Source: Mesobacillus boroniphilus JCM 21738 (GTDB taxonomy: Bacteria > Bacillota > Bacilli > Bacillales > Cytobacillaceae). Taken from it: a DNA stretch of 44,754 nt. Made by a program: the position numbers and the translations under genes. Below are positions 33,811 to 41,425 of this stretch, piece by piece (position 1 is the stretch's first letter; every line of letters starts with the position of its first letter). The stretch is from contig NZ_BAUW01000023.1 in the NCBI RefSeq assembly GCF_000517385.1, positions 1 through 44,754 of the forward strand. Reading direction: 5' to 3'. Below the pieces are notes generated by a model, which was given only the letters and a program-made list of their open reading frames with translations, did not search any database and was not told where the DNA came from.

Positions 33811-34681
33811 ATGCTTTTATTGAGTTTAATTATTGCGCATCTACTAGCCGATTTTTATCTTCAAACTGATTATATGGTGCAGGATAAGCTGAAAAATCTT
33901 AAAAAGCATATATTTCATCATTTCCTGGTAAACACAGCTGTACTCACAGGAGGATGGCTCTTATTTTATCAGGAGAATGATCCGGTAACGACTGTGGTCT
34001 GGCCAGTTCTATTCATAACAGGGACGCACCTAATCATTGACGTGATGAAGATTAAGCTAGTGGATCAATTTACGGCACACGAAAATTTAAATAAACTATG
34101 GTTTTTTTATTAGATCAGCTGCTGCATCTTTTCATGATATTGATAGCGTTACAGTTCTTTTATCAAAAATCGCTAGTCTACAATGTTGATAGATTTATAC
34201 AGCTTCTGTTCGAGGAAGGGCGGCAATTGGACGCTTCTAGTACGATCCTCGTCATTGTCATTATTTTAATTTTTGGGACAACGGTCAGTGGACATATAAT
34301 ACGCATCCTTCTTGGCTCTCTGCTGGGCAATTGTTAACCTTTGAAGGGAAATATACTTTTAAAAATGAGTTGAAGGAGCCGGCATATCCGCAAAAAAGTA
34401 ATGGTGAAAGAGGACTGTCCGAGCAATACAGCTATATGGTCTTCAACAAACACGATATGTCACGCGGGAAGCTGATTGGCTATATCGAGCGACTTCTGGT
34501 TATTTTACTTACATACTACAGTTCATATCCGGCAATTGCCTTTATTGTTACCGCTAAATCCATCGCCCGTTTTAAACAAATGGATGATCGTGACTGGGCG
34601 GAATACTTTCTCCTTGGTACCTTGACGTCCATGTTCATTGGTATCATGTTCGGTATTCTTTTAAGAGAAATATTAAATTAG
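33811..34681 (+). CDS. DUF3307 (SatE-like) membrane protein, two frameshifts as sequenced
   Basis: Three consecutive frames make one membrane protein of about 290 residues. Frame 1 is MLLLSLIIAHLLADFYLQTD...THLIIDVMKIK. Frame 2 is LLDQLLHLFMILIALQFFYQ...IIRILLGSLLG. Frame 3 is QLLTFEGKYTFKNELKEPAY...SMFIGIMFGILLREILN. The HLLADFYLQ..Y start and D..HL...A pattern are DUF3307 hallmarks. One T is missing from the run at 34102-34108 and one C near 34328. ATG 33811 follows AAAGGAG. Confidence 0.75.
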
Positions 34682-34837
34682 TGCTGGTTAAAATGATTAT
34701 TAGCAGAATATCTGACATTCCTACCTTTAATGGTTTTAGCTCTGCTTTTTCCTGTTTCAAGAGTGCAATGATATGGTTTTTATAGCATTAAGCTTCCTAA
34801 AGAGGCATGCAAAAGAGTATATAGCGGAGTGATTCGA

Positions 34838-36223
34838 ATGAATATCGTCTTATTCAATAATGATTTGCGTATTTCCGATCATCAGCCTTTGAGCGAAGCG
34901 GCCAGGGCGGGAGAGGTATTGCCGGTATATGTAGTCGATCCATCACAATGGAAGGATACACCGCTTTCCGCCCGCCATTTTCAATTTGTTGTTGAAAGTC
35001 TCAATGAGCTGTCAAAGGGTATTGAGGGAAAGGGAGGGAAACTCTTTCTAGCAATCGGTGAGATCGAGCCAGTTTTGGCCAAATTGCTGGATACTTATGA
35101 TTCTATAAACTTATTTACGCACAACGATAGCAGGTTAATGGATAAAGTTAAGAAATGGGCAAAGCAAAATCAGCAGCTTCTTTTTTCTTATGGTCCGGAA
35201 CTTGAAAATGTCCATGGTAAGCATTTTAATAACCGTTTGAACTCATATTTAAAAGAACCGATGGCTGAAGTTCCGAACAGGATTGATGTGCCGTCAAAAA
35301 CACCGGATTTTCTGTTCACTGATTTTAAGAAACTTCAGAATTACAGGGTCAAGGGAACTAAAATCCGCTTTGGGCAGCAAGGGGGAGAAATGAAGGCAAT
35401 TGAAACGCTGGATTCTTTCCTCGAAGGCAGATTCGCAAACTACATCGAAAACCAGCAAAAACCGCTGCCATCTTCGCTTTCATCCTCAAGGCTTTCTGCT
35501 TATATAACGTGGGGGAACATAGCGGTCAGGACCGTTTATCAGAAAACTGACGAAAAATTGCAAGCATGTGAGCTGGAGGAAGATAAAATACAGCTTGCAG
35601 AGTTTTTATCAAAACTTACTGCCCGGGTCAAAATATGCAGTATGAAAATACAACATCAGCAATTGGAAGAAGTAAGGGAAATCAAAAGGGAATGGAACGA
35701 AGATTGGTTCCAGCGCTGGCTTCAGGGAAGGACGGGAATCCCGATAATCGATGCAGCCATGAGGAGTCTGGATAAAACGGGATGGATGAACTTTTCGTTG
35801 CGTGCTATGGTTACGTCTTTTATTGCTAATACTCTATTGATGGATGAGCAAAAGCTATCCGCAGCCATGGCAGGGTTGTATTTAGACTACGAACCAGCAG
35901 TGCATGATTTCTATATTCGGCAACAAGCGGGAATGAAAGGGAAGATGAAAATCATTGACCCTGTTAAAGTCGGCAGGCAGCTTGATCCAGATGGCACGTT
36001 CATCCGCCGATATATCCCTGAGTTAAGCAAGCTTCCAGATGAATACATTCACGAACCGTGGCTTTACCCTGCTTTTTATCAGCTTGGCTATGAAGCACCT
36101 ATTGTCGATGTGAAAAAGGCCTATAAAAATGCCAGGCTTCAAATCCAGGCCATAGGGAACAAAGGAAAGCCGGCCCGGAAAAAAGAAGAGGGGGAGACGG
36201 AGCAGCTATCCTTTGATATTTGA
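34838..36223 (+). CDS. phr: Deoxyribodipyrimidine photolyase / cryptochrome family
   Basis: 461 residues from the ATG at 34838 (GGAGTG upstream). The N-terminal antenna domain has LFNNDLRISDHQPLSEAARA. The FAD domain has WLQGRTGIPIIDAAMRSLDK, TGWMNFSLRAMVTSFI, then LYLDYEPAVHDFYIRQQAG and DPVKVGRQLDPDGTFIRRYI. The layout is DASH-like, with shortened loops compared with classical CPD photolyases. It uses blue light to split pyrimidine dimers. The end overlaps the convergent EamA gene by 18 bp. Confidence 0.85.
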   Translation: MNIVLFNNDLRISDHQPLSEAARAGEVLPVYVVDPSQWKDTPLSARHFQFVVESLNELSKGIEGKGGKLFLAIGEIEPVLAKLLDTYDSINLFTHNDSRLMDKVKKWAKQNQQLLFSYGPELENVHGKHFNNRLNSYLKEPMAEVPNRIDVPSKTPDFLFTDFKKLQNYRVKGTKIRFGQQGGEMKAIETLDSFLEGRFANYIENQQKPLPSSLSSSRLSAYITWGNIAVRTVYQKTDEKLQACELEEDKIQLAEFLSKLTARVKICSMKIQHQQLEEVREIKREWNEDWFQRWLQGRTGIPIIDAAMRSLDKTGWMNFSLRAMVTSFIANTLLMDEQKLSAAMAGLYLDYEPAVHDFYIRQQAGMKGKMKIIDPVKVGRQLDPDGTFIRRYIPELSKLPDEYIHEPWLYPAFYQLGYEAPIVDVKKAYKNARLQIQAIGNKGKPARKKEEGETEQLSFDI

Positions 36224-37099
36224 AGAGGATTCAGCCATTTCATTCCTCCCTTTGAAGTAGGTCAGGGAAACGCCTATAAGGGTAATCACACCGCCTGCAA
36301 CTGTCAGGATCGCCGGGACTTCTCCCAACCATATCCAGGCGATAAGGAAAGAAGCAGCAGGTGTAAGGTATAAGGAACTTGCTGCTTCAGAGACACCGGA
36401 TTGAGCTGTAATATAGGCTATAGCAAAGTAAGCAATCACCGTGGGGAAAAGTCCAAGGTAAATAGCACTAATCGTTGCTCCTAACGGGGCTTGGGAAATC
36501 CGTGACACAATGCCAGGAGAAAAGAATGCCATGAAAATGGTGGCGGCCCAAATCGTATAGGCCGTAAATGGGAGAGCACCATATTTATCTAAATAATTTT
36601 TTTGAAAAACAAAGTAAAGTGATTCAGATAATGAAGCAATTAGTATAAAAAGTACGCCAATACCAAACTCAAAACCCCCACCGGCACCAAAAGAAATGAA
36701 GAAAATCCCTGCCATACTGATGGAGGCGCCAGACCAGTACCATTTCCCAGTGCGCTCCTGGAAGAACATCCTCCCTAAAAATCCAATGAAAACTGGAGAA
36801 GTTGAAACAAGCAGGCTGGCAGCACCGGCGCTGACAGTTAGTTCACCAAAGCTAAGCGCCGTTTGATAGACTGCGAAACCCAGGAATCCGAACAGAAATA
36901 TCACAGGCCAATCTTTAATTTCCGGAAGTTTCATTTTTATTACTGCCGCGTAGAAAACAAGAGCCATTGCCCCGATCAAGAGCCTCAAGAAAGACAAATG
37001 CTCGGGTGAATATCCTTCGAGACCATGCCTAATCCCCGCGAAAGCCGATCCCCATAATAGAATAACAAGCAAGTGTGCTGCTCCCATTCTAATGTTCAT
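36206..37099 (-). CDS. EamA/DMT family transporter (YcxC-like)
   Basis: 297 residues, ten predicted helices in two EamA repeats: LLWGSAFAGIRHGLEGYSPE at the start of repeat 1 and SLSESLYFVFQKNYLDKYGA in repeat 2, with PVFIGFLGRMFFQE and LGEVPAILTVAGGVITLIGV closing each. The ATG at 37099 follows AGAGGTGG. It is divergent from a MocR-type regulator, as ycxC/ycxD in B. subtilis, so the regulator probably controls this exporter. Confidence 0.85.
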   Translation of the reverse strand: MNIRMGAAHLLVILLWGSAFAGIRHGLEGYSPEHLSFLRLLIGAMALVFYAAVIKMKLPEIKDWPVIFLFGFLGFAVYQTALSFGELTVSAGAASLLVSTSPVFIGFLGRMFFQERTGKWYWSGASISMAGIFFISFGAGGGFEFGIGVLFILIASLSESLYFVFQKNYLDKYGALPFTAYTIWAATIFMAFFSPGIVSRISQAPLGATISAIYLGLFPTVIAYFAIAYITAQSGVSEAASSLYLTPAASFLIAWIWLGEVPAILTVAGGVITLIGVSLTYFKGRNEMAESSSNIKG

Positions 37100-37120
37100 C
37101 TAAACCACCTCTGTTAAAAA

Positions 37121-37216
37121 CCATCCAATTTATCCTATAGTCTATTTTTCTTTCAAATATAACTGGGTCTTGGTAAAATGTATCCATCCAATAGTGAGAT
37201 TTTAAACCCAACCAAT
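37121..37216. promoter_or_regulatory. Candidate MocR operator: three direct repeats
   Basis: CCATCCAAT at 37121-37129 and 37184-37192, and CCAACCAAT at 37208-37216, all in the 120-bp divergent intergenic region. MocR regulators commonly bind direct repeats between themselves and a divergent target. Confidence 0.4.
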
Positions 37217-37220
37217 TTGA

Positions 37221-38641
37221 ATGGAGCAGGGATATGAAGCGCCAAAATACAAAGTGATAATCGATTATATAAAAGAGCAGATTACAAACGGGATTTGGCC
37301 AGTTGGCAGCAGGCTCCCGAGTCAGCGTGGCCTTGCAAAGCAATTCGGTGTGAACAGAAGCACAATTGTAACAGCGCTGGATGAACTGGCTGCAGATGGG
37401 CTGGTTGAGGGTAAGCTCGGAATGGGAACGGTAGTCATTAACAATACCTGGACACTGATGCGGTCTGCACCACCGGTAAATTGGAATGAACAAGTGGGGC
37501 TGGGCACCCATCAGGCAAGCATGTCGACAGTGCAGACAATAAACCTGGCAGAATCCAATGAGAATTTGATTCAGCTGAGTAAGGGAGAACTATCGAAGAA
37601 TTTATTCCCACTAGAAGAGATGAGGGCTGTCCTAACTAAGGTTGGACAGGAACTGGAGCCGTTCGGCTATGAAGATCCAAAAGGAAATCCACAATTGCGG
37701 GAAGCAATTGCTAAATACCTTAATCAAAAAGGAATCATGGTCCATGCTTCATCGATTTTAGTCGTTTCGGGTGCTTTACAGGCATTGCACCTCATTTCGA
37801 TTGGGTTATTAGAAAGTGAGTCAACAGTTTTCCTTGAGAGTCCATCTTATTTATATTCTTTATCCACCTTCCAGTCTGCAGGCATGAAACTCCATGGAAT
37901 CCCGATGGACAAGGAAGGCATCATCCTGAGATGATAAAGGCATCGCATCATAGTAAGAAATCAGTATTATACTGCCATCCAAATTTCCATAATCCCACAG
38001 GTACTCTTATGGGTGAAAAACGAAGGCAGCAACTGCTCGAACTGGCAGAGAGTGCACAGCTTCCGATCATCGAGGACGATGTGTACGGAGATCTATGGCT
38101 AGACTCTCCTCCACCCTCTCCCATTAAATCGCATGACAGACACGGAAATGTTTTATATCTTGGCAGCCTGTCGAAGAGCCTGAATCCTGGATTGAGAATC
38201 GGATGGATTGCCGGTCCTGAAGCAGTCATTGACCGGCTGGCTGACCTGAAAATGCAGACCGACTACGGTTCCAGCTCTTTATCGCAGCGTGCCGCCGCAG
38301 AATGGTTATCCAGCGGCTTGTATGAGAAGCATTTATTGAAAGTAAGAAAACAGTTAAAGGTACGAAGAAATGCCGCCTTAAAATCACTGGAAAAACACTT
38401 GAGCCCTTTTGCTGAATGGGACAGGCCTGATGGAGGATTTTTCATTTGGATAAAAATGAATCCGGAAATCTCGTTGCCTGATTTGTACAGGAAAGCTCTC
38501 GCGAATGGTGTGTTGATCAATCCCGGCAGGATATATTCAACTAAAAAAATTCAGCACTTCAGGCTATCTTTTGCGAATGCACCAGTTGAGGAAATACAAA
38601 AGGGAATCGCCATATTAGAATCGCTGATTGAAGACTGCTAG
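37221..38641 (+). CDS. MocR/PdxR family regulator: GntR HTH fused to aminotransferase (YcxD-like), frameshifted
   Basis: About 473 residues. The GntR winged helix at 10-75 has KVIIDYIKEQITNGIWPVGS-RLPSQRGLA and VNRSTIVTALDELAADGLVE. The PLP fold-type I aminotransferase domain has PFGYEDPKGNPQLREAIAKY, HPNFHNPTGTLM, EDDVYGDLWL and SLSKSLNPGLRIGW, with the PLP Lys in SLSKS. The first frame ends at 37934 and the second starts at 37931. Adding one C near 37925 gives GIIPEMIKASHHSKKSV. Only a weak ribosome site precedes the ATG. It likely senses a PLP-linked ligand and controls the divergent EamA gene. Confidence 0.84.
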
Positions 38642-38699
38642 AATAGAAGAATATGAGTTTTTAACTAAGTATGAAAAACATCAAGGAGAATAAAGGATT

Positions 38700-39455
38700 A
38701 TGAAATTAGTATCATGGAATGTGAATGGCTTAAGGGCTTGTGCTCGTAAAGGTTTTTTAGATTTCTTTATTGAAGCGGATGCGGATCTTTTTTGTATACA
38801 GGAAACGAAGCTGCAGGAAGGCCAGATCAGCCTTGAGCTGGAAGGGTACCATCAGTTCTGGAATTACGCAGAAAAGAAAGGCTATTCCGGCACTGCTGTT
38901 TTTTCGAAACAAGAACCTCTATCTGTTAAGTGCGGGATTGGATCAACTGAACACGATCATGAGGGCAGGGCAATCACTGTAGAGTTTGAAGAGTTGTATC
39001 TTGTTAATGTCTATACCCCTAACTCACAGCGTGATCTGGCGCGCCTCGGCTACCGCCTATCCTGGGAAGACAAGCTAAGAGATTACTTGCTTGAATTAGA
39101 CAAGAATAAGCCTGTAATTCTTTGCGGCGATTTGAATGTCGCCCACAATGAGATCGATTTGAAAAATCCAAAACCAAACCGTGGTAATTCCGGATTTACA
39201 GACGAGGAGAGGGGGAAAATGACCGAGCTACTCGCCAATGGCTTTGTCGATTCCTTCCGCCACCTGCATCCTGAGGTTAAAGATGTGTACACCTGGTGGT
39301 CTTATATGAATAAAGTGAGAGAAAAGAACATCGGATGGCGTATCGATTATTTCATTGTTTCAGAAAAATTGGCACCTGCAATTAAAAAAGCAGGAGCAGA
39401 ATGTTTTGTCATGGGGAGTGACCACTGCCCTGTAACGCTTGAACTAAGTCTATAG
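38700..39455 (+). CDS. exoA: Exodeoxyribonuclease III / AP endonuclease (ExoA)
   Basis: 251 residues, full length for the ExoIII/EndoIV-type EEP fold. Metal and catalytic residues: SWNVNGLRA (Asn), IQETKLQ (Glu), NVYTPNSQRDLARLGYR, CGDLNVAHNEIDL (Asp/Asn), RIDYFIVS and GSDHCPV (Asp-His). AAGGAG lies upstream of the ATG. It cuts at abasic sites in base-excision repair, the step after Mug-type glycosylases. Confidence 0.93.
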   Translation: MKLVSWNVNGLRACARKGFLDFFIEADADLFCIQETKLQEGQISLELEGYHQFWNYAEKKGYSGTAVFSKQEPLSVKCGIGSTEHDHEGRAITVEFEELYLVNVYTPNSQRDLARLGYRLSWEDKLRDYLLELDKNKPVILCGDLNVAHNEIDLKNPKPNRGNSGFTDEERGKMTELLANGFVDSFRHLHPEVKDVYTWWSYMNKVREKNIGWRIDYFIVSEKLAPAIKKAGAECFVMGSDHCPVTLELSL

Positions 39456-39466
39456 AAGTGAATGTA

Positions 39467-39495
39467 TCCCTTGAACAGTGCTCAGGGGATTTTTA
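39467..39495 (+). terminator. Rho-independent terminator of exoA
   Basis: TCCCTTGA / TCAGGGGA with loop ACAGTGC, then TTTTTAT. Confidence 0.7.
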
Positions 39496-39517
39496 TATGG
39501 CTATTTAATTGTTGGGT

Positions 39518-39670
39518 GCAGATTTTCGCTGATTTTCATCAAAGCTGTGTGAAGTTACCCAGGTTCTGACAGCTTTTCGCTGATTTGCTTCAAAGCTGTC
39601 AGAAGTAGCCTCGAGTTCAAACAGCTATACCTGGATTTCCCCAAAAGCTGTCAGAAGTATCGCTGGAAAC
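39518..39670. repeat. Three degenerate tandem repeats of about 52 bp
   Basis: Units start near 39518, 39570 and 39621. Each carries a version of CTGATTT..TCAAAGCTGTCAGAAGTA followed by a short variable block ending GTTC/AAAC. The third unit is the most diverged. The rest of 39671-39939 holds no gene I can support. Confidence 0.6.
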
Positions 39671-39939
39671 GAACAAATCTTTTCGCCACTTTCCCTAATA
39701 GCAGTCCAAAAACGGTTTGTTAATACAAATAACAACCTTTAATTTATGAGGAACAGTATGACATATTTTAAAAGTGTAATACTATTCAACACCATGAAAC
39801 CCAGCTATTTTAATATATTTAACAAATTACTAAAACCTTTTCTTTTGATTTTTAGCTAAATGTTATATACTATAAATTAATAAGGATAACACATTAAAAA
39901 AATCCTTGATAATGTTACATATTAATTATTGGGGATACG

Positions 39940-40593
39940 TTGGTGGTGAGTTCTATTAAACTAACAAAACGGCAGGAAGAAATCGTTCAAATTGTCAAGG
40001 AGGATGGCCCGATAACTGGTGAACAGATTGCCGAAAAGCTGAAGTTGACACGGGCAACTCTCCGTCCCGACTTAGCGATCCTGACGATGGCGGGCAGCCT
40101 CGAGGCCAGGCCCAGAGTCGGCTATTTTTTCAATAAGGATAGTGAGAGACTGTTTGAACCGACAGAATTTCTTAATCTTAAAGTCAATGACTATAAAGGC
40201 CATCCGATTGTCGTTCAAAAATCATCTTCTGTTTATGATGCGATTGTCCAGATGTTCCTGGAAGACGTAGGAACGCTTTATGTTGTTGATTCTGAAAGTT
40301 GCCTGGCTGGAGTCATTTCGAGGAAAGACCTGTTAAGGGCTGCTATCGGAAACAAGAATCTGGAGGATCTTCCTGTAAGTGTCATCATGACGAGGATGCC
40401 AAATATTATAAAGGTTAACCCTGAAGAAACATTGGTCCAGGCTGCCAAAAAGCTTGTAACAAACAGAATAGATTCTCTCCCTGTCGTCCGAGAACTCAAG
40501 CATAAACCCAATTCATATGAAGTCATCGGACGGATAACGAAAACAACCATTACCAAGGTTTATCTTGAAATCGCAGAGCAAAAATCTGTCTAG
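39940..40593 (+). CDS. ccpN: CcpN-like transcriptional repressor (HTH + two CBS domains)
   Basis: 217 residues. The N-terminal winged HTH has KLTKRQEEIVQIVKEDGPIT and EQIAEKLKLTRATLRPDLAI. Two CBS domains span about 80-205 (YDAIVQMFLEDVGTLYVVDS, then ETLVQAAKKLVTNRIDSLPV). CcpN represses gluconeogenic genes (gapB, pckA) on glucose in B. subtilis and responds to ATP/ADP through its CBS domains. The start is TTG 39940, with following GTGs possible. It is directly followed by pdrp, as yqzB-yqfL in B. subtilis. Confidence 0.88.
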   Translation: MVVSSIKLTKRQEEIVQIVKEDGPITGEQIAEKLKLTRATLRPDLAILTMAGSLEARPRVGYFFNKDSERLFEPTEFLNLKVNDYKGHPIVVQKSSSVYDAIVQMFLEDVGTLYVVDSESCLAGVISRKDLLRAAIGNKNLEDLPVSVIMTRMPNIIKVNPEETLVQAAKKLVTNRIDSLPVVRELKHKPNSYEVIGRITKTTITKVYLEIAEQKSV

Positions 40594-40607
40594 GAAGTGA
40601 GCGCATT

Positions 40608-41420
40608 TTGGATATGAAGGAAATTGTGTACGTGGTATCCGATTCAGTTGGGGAAACGGCGGAATTTGTAGTTAAGGCTGTGGCAACCCAGTTTAACGGC
40701 GGCCAGGTTGATATCAGAAGGAATTCATATGTTGAGAGCGAGGAAGACATAGAAGATGTCATCTTGGTTGCGAAGCAAGGGCGTTCGATTATTGCTTATA
40801 CCATCGTCGTTCCAGCACTCAAAGCTTATATCGATAAAAGGGCACAAGAAGAAGGTATATTTGCGGTGGATTTACTGAATCCGCTGATGAATGCCTTTGA
40901 AAAGAAGTTCAATAAAGAGCCAAACCATCGACCGGGAATGATGCGAAAGCTAGATGATGAATACTTTCGTAAGATTGAAGCGATTGAATTTGCCGTCAAA
41001 TATGACGATGGCAGAGACCCACGCGGCATTTTAAGAGCGGATATCGTACTGGTAGGTGTTTCACGGACTTCAAAAACACCATTATCGATGTACCTTGCAC
41101 ACAAGCGTTACAAGGTAGCCAATGTACCAATCGTTCCTGAGGTGAAACCGCCAGATGAATTGTTCCAAATACCGAGAAGCAAATGTATAGGACTGATTAT
41201 CTCGCCAGATAAGCTTAATGAAATCAGGACTGAAAGGCTAAAAGCACTTGGACTTGGTGCCAGGGCAAATTATGCAAGCTATGAAAGAATCCTGGAAGAG
41301 CTGGATTATGCAGAGAAGATCATGAAACGTGTTGGCTGCCCTGTCATCAATGTTTCCAATAAGGCGATCGAAGAAACAGCAGGATTGATACTCGATATTT
41401 TAAAAAGTGAGAGGAGTTAA
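40608..41420 (+). CDS. yqfL: Pyruvate, phosphate dikinase regulatory protein (PDRP, YqfL)
   Basis: 270 residues, DUF299 family. YVVSDSVGETAEFVVKAVA opens the protein, and the P-loop is VLVGVSRTSKTPLSMYLAHK near 145-165. The family has both ADP-dependent kinase and Pi-dependent pyrophosphorylase activity on a Thr next to the catalytic His of PPDK. The TTG start at 40608 has AGGAAGTGAG at the right distance; ATG 40614 is too far. It lies 14 bp after ccpN and 5 bp before ppdK, so the target is its neighbour. Confidence 0.9.
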   Translation: MDMKEIVYVVSDSVGETAEFVVKAVATQFNGGQVDIRRNSYVESEEDIEDVILVAKQGRSIIAYTIVVPALKAYIDKRAQEEGIFAVDLLNPLMNAFEKKFNKEPNHRPGMMRKLDDEYFRKIEAIEFAVKYDDGRDPRGILRADIVLVGVSRTSKTPLSMYLAHKRYKVANVPIVPEVKPPDELFQIPRSKCIGLIISPDKLNEIRTERLKALGLGARANYASYERILEELDYAEKIMKRVGCPVINVSNKAIEETAGLILDILKSERS

Positions 41421-41425
41421 GGCTG

